NCBI GenBank assembly: GCA_037893225.1
Contig: JAZGUH010000184.1
Span: 1,054,001-1,118,000 of the forward strand
DNA: 64,000 nucleotides
Direction of reading: 5' to 3'
Origin: Hippasteria phrygiana
Taxonomy: Eukaryota; Echinodermata; Asteroidea; Valvatida; Goniasteridae
How positions within the stretch are numbered: position 1 is the first letter of the stretch; each line of letters starts with the position of its first letter. A program made the position numbers and the translations under genes. The notes below the pieces were generated by a model that did no database searches, was not told where the DNA came from, and saw only the letters and a list, made by a program, of their open reading frames with translations. Below, piece after piece: positions 1 to 11,173 of the stretch.

Positions 1-370
1 GGTTGGGTTTCTTTAACGGGTACCCGGGTACTCGTATTTTTTTCAATCGGGTACCCGGTATTTTTACTACCGGTAAATGCACACCCCTAAATTTTATGCA
101 TGTTGCATGTTTGCCTTCTTGACATTTTGTTTTCTAAATTTTAGGGAGATGGAGGGAAAATTTGCCCTTTTGGTTGACAAAAAGTAACACCATATTTGGC
201 CCATTTTCAACAAGCTTGTACCCATGTTATCAGCCTTCTCTGCTGCAACTGTTAAAAATGTGCCCATTTTCATTGCGGTTCACTTGATTTTCTACTAAGT
301 ACAACTTCATAAGCTGAAATTGCTTAAAATAGTGATGCGGGCACAAGGGTAAAGTACACTTTGCTAACCA
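1..370. other. Upstream DNA, no gene seen
   Basis: No coding signal was recognised. Bases 18-62 contain two runs of a GGTACCCGGGTAC-type palindrome (GGGTACCCGGGTAC and GGGTACCCGGTA), which looks like the end of a dispersed repeat cut by the window edge. The rest is unremarkable AT-rich DNA. Confidence 0.4.
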
Positions 371-791
371 TTAACCAGTTCGCGTCGGAGGACGTGTTCA
401 AGACGTTTTTATACACGGGCACGGCTGACAGGTAAAAACGTCAAGCTTGCCTCAACTCGCCTCCGGGTGACGTCTCAACACGTTAATCCCTCATTTGTTT
501 TGTACACACACACAAAGTCCGAGAATTCTGTGGAGGCAGACCGTGTGTTGAACTTGAACTTGGCCGCTGTGCACGGCCTGTTGTTCTACAATTTACGCTC
601 CGGTGGGCGCACCTGGAGTATTGAAATATATGAGGTTTCGGCAGGAAATATTGTACAAATACTGTTGAAATGACTCTTGCAAAGCAGTATTTGTGGCGTT
701 ATGGCTGTATATCAGAAGTTGGCTGCTATATTTTTGCCGTTTTGGAAAATAGAAATTTTCGGCAAAAATAATCCTGGCGCGAACTGGTTAA
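371..791. mobile_element. TTAA-flanked TIR element, family A (piggyBac-like MITE)
   Basis: It starts TTAACCAGTTCGCGTCGG and ends GCGCGAACTGGTTAA, an inverted repeat flanked by TTAA on both sides. Elements at 10698-10906 and 23990-24169 have the same termini. TTAA target duplication with a CC-starting TIR is the piggyBac signature; no transposase is encoded. The internal sequence differs from the 24.0 kb copy, so only the ends define the family. A short reading frame at 467-673 is not similar to anything I recognise. Confidence 0.6.
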
Positions 792-1086
792 CCCCTTGTG
801 TCCGGTTGTTATTGATGGGGGGACTGGTATACCAAGAACATCGGGCTGCTGCAGCCAAGCATAAATGCAAACAATAGGCACCACACATAGAGTGGTCCTA
901 CTCATCACACTTGGAACAGCTCCTTACAAATGAATGAATTCTTCATTACACTCCCATTCAAGAACAATACAGTTGAAACATGAATGGGTTGAGTATGCGC
1001 AGGAATGTGCACGTAGACGACAACCAGCCAGATGGTCTTTTTCAGTCTGTGACTATGGCTGTCGTCCATATTCAGGGGGGGGTTAA
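788..1086. mobile_element. TTAA-flanked TIR element, family C
   Basis: It begins TTAACCCCTTGTGTCCGG and ends with CTATGGCTGTCGTCCATATTC, a G run and TTAA. It shares its left TTAA with the right end of the preceding family A element, so the two abut at one target. Related copies are at 39881-40182 and 47018-47288, with broken ones at 21437-22197, 45297-45455 and 59238-59400. Non-coding; piggyBac-like by TTAA and TIR. Confidence 0.65.
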
Positions 1087-1155
1087 GCAGGGCCATAAAT
1101 TAAAGGCACGTGTACATGTACACAGAATAAATAAACAGCAATCTTGTGAAGTCAC

Positions 1156-1497
1156 ATAAGGCGTTTTCACACTATGTACGTTCGACCCGTGTCAAAATCT
1201 ACACGGGTCCAACCCGTGTAGACTTTTTAAAAATGTCAACACGGGTCAATTACGCTACCTTTTCACACTACTCAACGCGGTTACACGGGTCGAACTTAAC
1301 CCAGGTCTTTTCAACACGGGTCAAACTTCTCTACACGGGTCGAGAGCTCTCAACCCACCTCCTGAGCAGGGTTAGTTTCAACCCGGGTTGAGCGCTCTAC
1401 ATGGGTCAGTGCCGTGTTGAAAATGTTGTAGTGTGAAAAGTCAACACGTGTCGGACCCGGGTACAACACAGATTTTTTGTAGTGTGAAAAGGCCTAA
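1156..1497. mobile_element. TIR element ending TTTTCACACTA, copy 1
   Basis: Left end TAAGGCGTTTTCACACTA and right end TAGTGTGAAAAGGCCTA are inverted repeats. The interior consists largely of direct and inverted copies of ACACGGGTCGA (CGACCCGTGT on the other strand), more than a dozen in 340 bp. Copies with the same ends lie at 24366-25140 and 57185-57882, the latter with a different internal motif. Non-coding. Confidence 0.65.
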
Positions 1498-1941
1498 TAT
1501 CTTTGAGCTTTTTAAATTATATTTACTCCTACAAGCCTCTTGTAGCTTGTTTCATCCTGAAGTGTTAGCATCGCACAAGGCATCCATTTACATGTAGTAG
1601 GCTTTTGGCGTCGACTCTAAACTATTAGCCAATTCCTGCTTCTTTTTAGAATAGGTTCCACACATCGCCAGGGATTCTCAAACAAGCGGACTTCAAAAAC
1701 GGATTTAAAGATTGTCAGTTCCCTGAAAAGACCACAGAGCTATAGTTTCGTCCATGAAATCAATCACAATTAATGCTGCATGTATTCAAAAGATGCACCA
1801 TGTTTTGTGCATGATATTTTGAATGGAATTGCAGTCGACTCCAAAAATGTTGGAGTCGCCCCCAAGCCTGTAAGATTATCTATACTCAGTATTTGTATTT
1901 TGAGTATCTATACTCAATATTTGTTTGAGTATCATATTAGT

Positions 1942-2072
1942 CATATCCCACTCGTGGAACACGGAGTAATGTAATTTTGCTCTGTGTCCCATATGCCATG
2001 AGGCCAAAGGCCAAATGGGATAAGGATGCACTACGTAAAATTATTCCGTGTTCCACGAGTGCGAGTGGGATA
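1942..2072. repeat. Short foldback element
   Basis: TATCCCACTCGTGGAACACG near the left edge is mirrored by CGTGTTCCACGAGTGCGAGT at the right edge, giving about 35 bp imperfect arms around a ~60 bp loop. It resembles a small non-autonomous foldback element. No coding potential. Confidence 0.55.
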
Positions 2073-2324
2073 ATGAATTTATCTTCAAGCAAAGATCCTC
2101 ACTGAACGCATATGCTGTGTCCAAATGCACAAGGAAGAGTGCAACTGATAGAAGAGGGTGCAATACACACCTGGCGTACCTTGTGATATGGGATATTGTA
2201 AATCCTGATCACCTGATCACGTGCATTAAATTATTCGTACCAAGGCGCGGCCGCACCGCAAAAATAGAAGTTCTATTTAACGGTGAATAGAACTTCGATT
2301 GTATTGGTCACACCATCGGTCGTG

Positions 2325-2735
2325 CTCTGACCAATCAGATGAGGATTTATTCAGGTGTTGTATAAAACAAATAATGAATGTTTCATGTTCGTGCAATGGA
2401 AAGAATAACTTCATTCGGAGACAGATGGAATTTTCCATTCCACTCGGCTTCGCCTCGTGGACAGCGGCGTAGCTATGAGGGGGGTAGGGGGGGGGGGGGG
2501 GGGGGGGGGGGGGGTGCACCCCAAAGTTTGCAAAACACAAAAAAATAATAGCATTTTAAAAGAAAAATACTGCGAGCCCCCCCCCCCCCACTGTAAAATT
2601 CTGCCCCCCACTCTGCTCGTCGAATGGAACATTGCATCTGCCACCTTATGAAATTATTCTAACCATATTGCACTATCATAAACATTCATTATTTGTATAT
2701 CACACTGTTGTTGCTATGTATAGACCAATCAGGAT
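2325..2735. repeat. Foldback element with a G-rich insertion in its loop
   Basis: The left arm (about 2325-2450: CCAATCA, TATAAAACAAATAATGAATG, GCAATGG...AGAATAA) is the inverse of the right arm (about 2625-2735). The loop (2455-2625) is occupied by a G-tract repeat. A related foldback with a tight loop is at 55885-56090, and one arm recurs at 56459-56515. Confidence 0.6.
2455..2630. repeat. G-tract/C-tract repeat (GCGTAGCTA-type)
   Basis: AGCGGCGTAGCTATGAGGGG leads into a run of about 27 G, then a middle part with AATAATAG...AGAAAAA, then a C run and ACTGTAA...CCCCCCACTC. The same plan occurs at 25966-26190 and partly at 21511-21690, 23230-23410 and 41163-41335, so this is a dispersed repeat rather than a random homopolymer. 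Run lengths in the assembly may be wrong. Confidence 0.55.
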
Positions 2736-2779
2736 CAAGGATTCAAATTTGCTTGAAGATACTGTACTGTACAGTAAAC

Positions 2780-2803
2780 CCCCCCCCCCCCCCCCCCCCC
2801 CCC
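2780..2803. repeat. Poly(C) tract
   Basis: A run of about 23 C interrupts otherwise unremarkable sequence. Several comparable G or C runs occur in the window (12991-13015, 20179-20194, 21520-21539, 23243-23268). Confidence 0.8.
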
Positions 2804-3002
2804 GCCACTTGGACTGTCACTCGTCAGAGAATAACCTGTTCAATGGACAGGCTAATATAAATTTAGATTTATATTATTTTTACTACATGTACACCCCTCC
2901 CATTTTTAATATTACTAAGGCACTCCCGCTGATGATGACGACAGATAAAATGCATGTTAACATTTCTTCCCCGAACAGTGAATAAAATGGACAGGCAGAC
3001 TT

Positions 3003-3452
3003 AAAAGAGGATGTTGATTGCTGAGAGAAGTCTGCGTCATTTTGTAGTTTTATGTAGATTGAGTATTGTGAAATAGAACAGCCAATTATTTCTGCCATGA
3101 AATAATTACATAAAGTGACTTTAGAGGGCTATTTCTTTCAAGTCCCCTCTAGCTCACTGGTGCCATTTGTCTAAAAGTCGTCGCTGCGGGCAGCAAACAA
3201 AACTGATGTCACAACAAGAACTCCCCTTTTGTGTAAAGGGGAGTTCTTGTTGTGATGTCAGATTTGTTTGCTGCCCGCAGTGACGACTTTTAGACAAATG
3301 GCACCAGCGAGCTATGCTGCACAAGAGGGGACTTGATAAAAATAGCTCTCAAAAGTCATGTCAGAAATAATTGGCTGTTTTATTTTACAATACGCACTCC
3401 ACATAAAACTACAAAATGATGCAGACTTCTATTACAATCAACATTCTCTTTA
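3003..3452. repeat. 450 bp foldback element
   Basis: Two arms of about 220 bp are inverse copies (outer part GTCTGCGTCATTTTGTAGTT, inner part TTTGTCTAAAAGTCGTC) and meet near 3233 around AACTCCCCTTTTGTGTAAAG. A single arm end of the same type lies at 29030-29098, just before an exon. Non-coding. Confidence 0.75.
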
Positions 3453-4984
3453 AAACAACCTTCGCTGGGAGTAGACTGTCAGATTGATAATATTTGGTAG
3501 GAATAGACATGACAGACGGAACTTTATAATCCTGGATGAAATCCTGTCATCAGCTCTCCGGATTTGCTTTCTTCTTTGATTTCCTCTTTTCATAAAATGT
3601 TGCTTTCTGTAAATTCTGTTCTTGGCATTTCCAAAAAGTTTGCCGAATTAAATGTTTCTTCCGAAAGCCCGATTGTCATATAAACAAGCTCACGCTGGTT
3701 GAATTTTAGAAGTTCCAAGCATGTAAATTTTCCCAAGAAAATTTGGACAAGTCCCAAGAATTTGTGATAGTTTTACTTATGGGACATTCAGTAAGCCTCT
3801 AAAACAATTTAGATTTTCATGTTTCTAATGTTGGCCAGAAGAATTTTGTATGTTGTTGGTCCTTGGGATGATTATGTAAAGAAAACATGGTGTGTTGGGT
3901 ACACTTATGGGACTGCAATTGGACCTCTTCTTGGACTTTAACACCCACTTTGACTTACATGTACATTTGCCAGTCATGTTACATGTATGTGGCTTGATCT
4001 ATTATTCTACTTCACTGTGTAATTCTGCCGAGCAACATTATCCACTAATAAGCAGGTTACGTACGCCACAATGTCTGGCAGGGGGTGTGTAGTTCACGTA
4101 TTTCCTCCGCCAACTAATAGTTTTGCTCATTGTGCAGATCTACAGTTTCCCTTTGTGCTGTACATGTGACGTCAGATCAGTTTCTTTTTTTAAGCAATGA
4201 GGCGCTTATTTGCATTTGAATAGGCATGTTGCATAATTGATTTGCATAGTAGCTTTTTACAAGCAGTGATATTCATTGATTTCCTCTATTGCTGTCATAG
4301 TTTTCAGGAGATTCTTTGGAAGCGGGGTTTTTACAAAACTGCGAATCCCATGGAACTGAAGCTAACAACCAACTTGAAACCTTTCTGGGGATTACTAGTG
4401 TGCAAAGTTTTTTTTGGTCAGATTCACGAATTCAAACCCGCTGTAAGCTGTGCTTCGATTCTGTTGCAGCAATTGATTAACTGAACGAGCGATCCCGGTG
4501 ATTTTCGAATAGTGCATAATTCAATAGCTTTTAATCATATCGATACCAATCACTATATAGATATGCCAAGAATCGATACTATCTACTTACGACTTTACCT
4601 GACAATGTTACAAAGAAATCAATAAATATTAATTTAGAAACCTTTCCACGCCTGATTTTATAATGTGTGTCTTGGGATACTTCTTGTTCACATATATTTC
4701 TGGGGTACATCTGACAGAAAACCCCGTTAAGAGACAATTTGAATGGTTTGTGTTGTCATAGCGTTTGTGCAGTATTTCGGCAACACGCCTAGTATCATCC
4801 CGATGTAAGACTATCTCACAGACATTATTATCAATGGCTACGGCTCTTCACCGTAGCCTGTCAATGGCCAAATTCGAAGCCGTAGCCACAAAAGACCCGA
4901 TCCGGGCAACGGCTTAAACTATGCGAGTGCAGCATAACCAGCCTGTGAATAAACCAAACTGATACACCCGTATTAATAATGAAT
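3453..4984. other. Upstream DNA, nothing recognised
   Basis: About 1.5 kb of AT-rich sequence between the foldback and a dispersed minisatellite element. I see no long reading frame and no clear promoter motif. It may contain the promoter or 5' untranslated exons of the ZMYND8 homologue, but nothing in it shows this directly. Confidence 0.4.
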
Positions 4985-5185
4985 CCATCACAAGTGCAAG
5001 TCCCTGCAAGTCCATCACAAGCAAGCCAGTCCTAATTCCAATCACAAGCTATTCAAATGAGCTTTGACAAAAGGCATTCCTTTATCATTGTTCATCCAGT
5101 TACTTGTGACCGGCTTTATGAAAGGACTTCTGACTGGACTTGTGGAAAGGACTTGCAGGGACTCGACCACAGCTCTGATGTCTGG
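4985..5185 (+). repeat. Unexpanded copy of the GGACTTGTGACT element
   Basis: CCATCACAAGTGCAAGTCCC through TTCATCCAGTTACTTGTGAC matches the flanks of the expanded minisatellite at 53045-53530 almost base for base. Only two or three GGACTTNTGANNG units are present here, so this copy probably shows the state before expansion. It ends about 200 bp before the first coding exon. Confidence 0.65.
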
Positions 5186-5386
5186 TGCATCAGTTGTAAC
5201 TCCTGACTTGATTTCCTAATTTTGTTAACATTCTCATATTCTTTTTCTTTCTCATAAATTACTGCAGATGTCATGATTGATTCATGTGAGATGGGTCCGC
5301 TCTGATTCCACTTGTATTCTGTCACGTCGTCAATGTTCATCTCGGTATAGAGCTGCAAGGTGACAGTCGAGCCTGATTGTCAAGAC

Positions 5387-5889
5387 ATGGCCAGCCCAAT
5401 CACACCCAAAATGGCTGCTGCAAAATCTGCAACGCCAACTGCCAGAGCTGAAGAGCTGGATAAATTGAAACAGCACATCGGGATGGGCAAGTCGCCCCAG
5501 GCCAGACTAACGACTCCCAGTGGTGGATTGAAGTCCGTACCAGGTAGATCGCTGCCTGGCCAATCCCCATCCAGCAAGCATGTCACCGGCCAATCGGGCA
5601 CTGGTGGAGTTGGCCAATCAGGAAGCGGTAAAGTATCGGTCAGTCAATCAGCTGCTGGCAAGCCCTCCCCTGTCCATTCGTCACCGGGTGGTAAAATGTC
5701 CTTCGGCCAATCGTCTCCGAGGAAGTCCATCTTTGGCAAGTCGGTCGGCCAGTCAGGAGCCATGAAGCTAGGATCCGGCCAGTCACCCAGCAAGGCATTC
5801 TTCGGGAAGGCAACCATGGGGAAGCCGCCTGGATCAGGCCAGTTTGATCTACCCCTGGCTCTTCGCAAGAAACGCAGGCCAAATGCAGG
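5387..5889 (+). CDS. ZMYND8: ZMYND8 homologue, exon 1 (residues 1-167)
   Basis: Chosen start is the ATG at 5387 in good context (GACATGG); an in-frame TAG at 5348 closes the frame upstream, although AG at 5349-5350 could also be an acceptor. The exon ends at 5889 before GTGAGA, leaving two bases that complete a Gly codon with the first base of exon 2. The product opens MASPITPKMAAAKSATPTAR, then a Gly/Ser/Gln-rich stretch with about eight GQS or SQS triplets, and ends in a basic LRKKRRP cluster that could be a nuclear localisation signal. I recognise no domain and recall no similar N-terminus in vertebrate ZMYND8. It is linked to the gene only by splice phase and position, so it is less certain than the domain exons. 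Further 5' exons are possible. Confidence 0.6.
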
Positions 5890-7140
5890 GTGAGAATCTT
5901 GAGGTGAACCCCAGGCACTGTTCTAGTGGGGATAGGAGGGAGGGGTTTAGCCTCAAAATATTCAGATAAACCCTCCCCCTTCAAAAAATATAAATAGATA
6001 AATTAATAATTAATAAATTTTCTGAATTTTTTTGAACATCTCCAATATTTTTGGATGCAATTTTCAAGAATCGGGTTTTACAAAAACTGGTTTCCTTGCC
6101 AAAAAGAATATCTACAAATATTCGTTTTATCCACCAAAAATGTTGCCTCTTTCTGGCTTTTGATAAGTGAGTGAAAACAAAATTCAGTTTTCATTATTTT
6201 TTCCAAAAATTAAAGATCTAACTTTAGCAAAAATCTAATGGTAAATGTATCAATTTCACTGGTTAGCAAGGAATTTTGCCTTTTGTGAATATGTACATCG
6301 CGTAACTAATAATTTCGGGCTTATGGTTAGAACAACATTTCTGTGCTGGCACTGTAAGCACTAGAATGGTGACCATAAACAGTCATGAAATTGACCCTTC
6401 GACAATTAATTTTAGACTCCTCCAAATGCAGTCTAGAACCGTGCCTGGAAATGCCTTAGTCAGGGGTGAGATTTGTCAGGATTTTTCCTGATTTCAGGAT
6501 TTTGTCGAGATTTCAGAATTTTTCCAGAATCTCTTGCACAACCTGAATTCCTGAGGTGTTGTCCTCGAGGTGTTTTTACTTGCAAAAAGTGGATATAGAC
6601 CAATAAAAACGGATATTTTAAGGGAGTGCAGGCAAATACAAACTATATGTTGATCTGGGGTCCTCGTGGATTTTTCGTGGTTTTCTTGGATTTGTCATTT
6701 TTGGCCAATCTCACTCCTGCTTAGTACAATTTCTCCACATCATGTCATGTCAAACAAACGGGGTATCCAACAGATCTACCCTGTTCCTACCTGTCTGTTT
6801 ATCTTTGCCACAGATGGTCTGACCACAGAGGTAAGGAACAAGTGGTACAGTCCAGCCACGGCGGGTATACGCGTTAAAACTTCACTGGTCCACGAACCGT
6901 ACAACCGCGAATTTATGCAGATTAGACGTTAATTAGACACATGCGCATCAGTGTTATCAAAACACCATTCCCAACTGACTTGCATAGCCATGATACACGA
7001 GGGGCATGGAAACATATACAAGGTTTATTTTCAAGGTTTATTAATTTCCACAGTATCGAGATCAATCAATAATAGTTATAGTTACAAATATTATAACAAT
7101 TATACACCCAAGTAAATTGTCCACCCACCCACCCACCCAG
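5890..7140. other. Intron 1, proximal part, nothing recognised
   Basis: AT-rich intronic DNA. Bases 7118-7139 carry a short (CACC)n run. No reading frame or element boundary is convincing here. Confidence 0.5.
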
Positions 7141-7335
7141 TCATGTAAACGGGTGCAATCGTGGACCTCCCATTGTTCCTCTTTTGTTTATACTCTAACT
7201 TTTTCGGAAGGCCTCCCATTGGTTTTGTACACGATTTTCAATCGTGGACGTTAGGTCAAACGTGGACCCCTTTGTCTACGCTCGAATTCTTTTGTCCTAG
7301 GTCCACGATTGCCGGCATTATACAAACTCACCGAA
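7141..7335 (+). repeat. Dispersed repeat shared with 44170-44330
   Basis: GTCATGTAAACGGGTGCAAT followed by CGTGGACCTCC and TTTTCGGAAGGCCTCCCATT is repeated in the same order at 44170-44330. In both places a SAP-type TIR element follows some 300 bp downstream, so the whole block may be one longer repeat. Confidence 0.55.
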
Positions 7336-7620
7336 CCACCAGCATAAGCAGCAATAGACCACAACTCCAGTTCCGTCAAACACATATTATGCAGATTGCC
7401 GAAATTTTTCGAACAAAAGCACTCATAGAGTCAACTAGCATACATGTATGTAGGCCACATTCAAACCCTGTTCTTGTGTTGAGGCAGCACGAAATCGAGA
7501 ACGAGGTCGTGAATATCAAGAACCAAATGTTCGTGAACAAAATTTTCACTTTTCACTTCTTGGGGAGCAAATGACGAACAAGACTGCATCTTTTGTAAGT
7601 TTATGTATACATGTGCATAC

Positions 7621-7996
7621 AATTCGGTCGATTCACAACTCAGTGTGCCGACAGCAGCAAGCCGGGAAAGGCCAATTTCCCACTTTCGGGGTCGACATCG
7701 CGTCTATCGCGTTGTATGATATGGTGGACAGTACAGCAGTATGGATTTCGCGAGAATGCAAGTGGATGAGTTCAAGCAATTTTTGACTACCGGTAATCGG
7801 GGAATATACCTTGTGCAGGAAAGAAGAGAGAGGAGTTGATAGATTTAGCGGAGAAGGGGTGTAAGAATTACGGTTGGTGCATTGCCGATACCCACTTCCG
7901 GTTTTGCGATGTTGACTTTTTCCCATGATGCACTGCGTAATTTGGCCTCTCCCCGGTTGCCACTGGCGGCGCACCGAGTTGTGAATCGACCGAATT
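7621..7996 (+). mobile_element. TIR element with decayed SAP-motif frame, copy 1
   Basis: It starts AATTCGGTCGATTCACAACT and ends with its inverse, a TIR of roughly 30 bp (CAGTGTGCCG / CGGCGCACCG). Inside, an ATG at 7743 opens MDFARMQVDEFKQFL, the same start as the frame in the copy at 44625-44993, but an insertion shifts the frame and it stops after some 30 codons. It is a short deletion derivative of a larger coding element. Confidence 0.65.
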
Positions 7997-9750
7997 GATA
8001 AACTCATTCAGTATGAGTGTACATGTGAAGTGATCAGGTGTGGCGGAACACTTTTGAAAGTGGGGTGGGGGGGGAGGGAGGGGGAAAAGCAATGATACAA
8101 ATGAAATAGGTGAACATGGGTAGGGGTCTAGATAAAAGAAATGTATGAATTAGCTCCCTATGCATGCAGCATTAAGCGCCAGTAAGTGGGCATGTTTTGT
8201 CGAATATATTTATTGACTGCCGTGAATGATGTACAAGTGTAAAACCATGGCCAGTGATAGGTTTTGGGGTTAGGACTATTGTTACGTGGCTAACACAATT
8301 CCATTCGTATTTGGCAACCTTACAACAGAGTTCTTTGGTCTCTCAGAAACAGGATTTCAAATGCGCCCTTACAACCATGTACATAAATTTCCTGAGCTAT
8401 CATTGTAAACATTATTTGAGCAAGAGGCATGGGTGTCATTTAAACACCCCATTTTGAATTTACGTATACATGTAAGACACCCTGTTCAATTTGTTATTTT
8501 TAATGAAGAAACGTTATTAGTGAACAATTTGTAGCAAACAGGAAATTTTGACATCCTGTTTTCAAATCTGGATATAAAATAAATTTGATATAACTATCAA
8601 TAGTTCTAAATTGCTTGCAGTTTGCAGTGTATACTGGGGATGACAATTTGCTCACACAGAACACAGTAAAATGGAAGAACAATTTACTATCGGGAAAATG
8701 TTTTAAACATAATTTCCCATTTAGTCAAGTTAAAATCTAACTCTTTGTAAATACATTCTCAAGAGCTTCCAGAATGTTGTTCAAGACTTTATAAATGATT
8801 TCCCACATATAGTACATGTGGGACTTTTTCAGAAATGATTTTAAACTCTCATCTGCATAGGACTTTGCTCGGCCATGGATCGAGCCACATCTTGTAATTT
8901 TCATAAAGAATCTCAATTTGTAAGTCGAATGTACACTGTATATGATGGCTGTTTCTGTGGTCCCAAAATACAAAGGCCATATAGGCCCTATGTGGATTTG
9001 TATTGCAACTCTTTCACCCCATGTTAGCTTTGCAAGAAAACTAGCACACACATGCGATTAGTGCATGAAGCTAGGTTCCAGCTAGCTGAGCTTGCTGGAG
9101 TGCAGGGCCATGTCTGTGGAATTTCACCCACATGCCCATCTGCCACCAGCCAGCCAACCACACAACAGCTCGCCGGTCATGTGATGCTCCAGGCTGAGTG
9201 ATTGGCAGGGCCTCTGGTTTAATCCCGCCCACCCAAACAGGCTGCTGGCCTGTGACCTTAAAGAGATTATGCAAACAAATGGGTTTTCATGGCTGGATGG
9301 TCTAGTCAGGAAGCAGAATACAAGTGGCTGAATTGAGCTGCAAGAATTGACTGTCATCAACTGTGTGCTGTCTCCATGTAGGATTTCATGCAAGATTCCA
9401 GCAGATGGCAAAAGGGTACATGTACTTCATGTCCTAGTACTGATGATATACTTTGTAGATTCATAGATCATCTGTACTAATCAGTACTAAATACATGTCA
9501 TGTAATTATAATTCATAATAAACTTCATGAATTTGGGGCAAGTGAAATCATATACTGGCACGATACTTTATAACTTCTTTTACGTCAGTTTTGTTCGGTT
9601 TACTGGGATTATGTAAGGATGGCCTTATTTTGGGGTTTGTATGTTAAATATGTACATTAATTGTACATGTTCCATGCATGTATATAACCGTGTACATGTT
9701 TGTCAGCTATGCCTGTGTCATTTTTAGAAGAGATGCATGTAGACTAGTAT
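7997..9750. other. Intron 1 DNA, nothing recognised
   Basis: A G-rich stretch at 8061-8085 is the only notable feature. Short reading frames here show no family resemblance. No repeat shared with the rest of the window was noticed. Confidence 0.45.
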
Positions 9751-9753
9751 GGT

Positions 9754-10205
9754 TAAAGGCAGTGTACGATTGGTCATTCTTGCAATTTTCAGAAATGGGC
9801 GGATTTGGGGGTTAGTATTTTATAGGATATCGTTTCACTGACCTGTTCAAAGTTTTGCGTTGTTGGATGTTAAAAAAACGAGAGAAAAACGGCGCTCGTT
9901 TTCAACCGTCGGGCGGATGATAGCCTTTAGTCAAGGCGCGCGTGGCTAACTGGGTGCGTGACGCGCCCCAGATATGCCATGGCGTCATCATGTCTGGAGT
10001 GCGCTACTCATCCGGGTAGCCACACGCGCCTTGACTAACGGCTAAGGGGCAGGTTTCCAACGATTTCCAGCTGGAAATCGTTGGAAAACGATATATATTT
10101 CCACTTTTCTTGACAACAACAGCACACCTGGTGCCATCATTTCACAGGATGATTGAGACTACTAACTTAGTCTAGTAATGTATTTTTCGTAATAATTCAG
10201 TACCT
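9754..10205. mobile_element. 'AAAGGCAGTGTAC' TIR element, copy 1
   Basis: It starts TTAAAGGCAGTGTACGATTG and carries CAGAAATGGGCGGATTTGGG, CAACCGTCGGGCGGATGA, and a hairpin built on AAGGCGCGCGTGGCTA / TAGCCACACGCGCCTTGA. Close copies are at 11174-11657, which keeps both TIRs, and 22341-22805. The right end of this copy is lost. Non-coding. Confidence 0.65.
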
Positions 10206-10239
10206 TTTATACCAGTATACAACATTTGCTTTTGCTGTA

Positions 10240-10605
10240 ATTTTTCAGAAATGAATGCATTTGGGGGTTAGTATTTAATAGCAAATACTGTATTTATACA
10301 ATACGGTAGAGTTTTGTGTGCATATGCTGGGAAAAAAACTAAACTTTTCATGTAGTCTGGTTCCCTGACCCTACTTCAGACAAAATGGAGCAATTTATAG
10401 ACATCGGAGAACTATCAGGTCGGGGAACTAGACTATTTCCAAGGATGGTCGGCCGACCATTATTGGAAGTTGATACAAAAATAGCACTTTACTTGAAAAT
10501 GACAGCAAACCATGGTGCCATGATTTCACTGGATGCTTGAGAATATTTCATAATAATGCAGTACTATATGCAGTTTCGATTTTTTGTTTTTGCAAATGTT
10601 GTATA
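10240..10605. mobile_element. Diverged relative of the AAAGGCAGTGTAC element
   Basis: It has the same landmarks in the same order (TTTTCAGAAATGAATGCATT, GGGGTTAGTATTTAATAG, GGTGCCATGATTTCAC, TCATAATAATGCAGTA) but lacks the CGCG hairpin. It carries a CGGGGAACTAGACTATTTCC segment that recurs at 17418-17440. Confidence 0.5.
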
Positions 10606-10697
10606 TTACCTCTAAAAGTAAAGCCTTGTAGTACATGCAAGAATCATTCTAGAATGCATAATTCATGTACTTTATAATTTACAAAGCAGTGCCATTT

Positions 10698-10906
10698 TTA
10701 ACCAGTTCACGCCGGGATTATTTTGACATTGCAATGACCGGACCCACGCACGGGATTGTTTTTCACAAGCCTGGGTGCCAGACGGGTTCAGGCCGTAATC
10801 TGCGGGTACATGTAGCACACCCTGATATTTCCTTGCCCGAGTGCGTGTTTATCCGTCATCCGAATACTGCAATACCTTTGCGTGTATACAGGTCATCCGA
10901 CGTTAA
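10698..10906. mobile_element. TTAA-flanked TIR element, family A
   Basis: It starts TTAACCAGTTCACGCCGGG and is close in sequence to the element at 23990-24169 (GCCTGGGTGCCAGACGGGTT, ATCTGCGGGTA). The right TIR is shortened to CATCCGACG before TTAA. Confidence 0.6.
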
Positions 10907-11173
10907 GAATTAGCTAATCATTTCTGCAATTTCTCATAACAAAAGGCATTATAATGTATGACCGTATGACAATAACATGATACCTGTGTTATGCTCATGC
11001 ATGCATGATACAGATATTTTTTACTATTTTGAGCAATGCAAATAGCGTGTTTGCATTGAACTGTTTCCTGTACATTCATTTTCAGAGGACTTATGCACAC
11101 AAAAATATATTTAGTGTAGCTGCAGTTCGAAGTGTGTCTGTAGACAAAAAACAACATAACACAGCCTTCAAGC

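Noticed and set aside
5116..5358. 80-codon minus-strand frame next to exon 1
   Set aside because: Partly covers the dispersed minisatellite element; no domain and no splice partners found.
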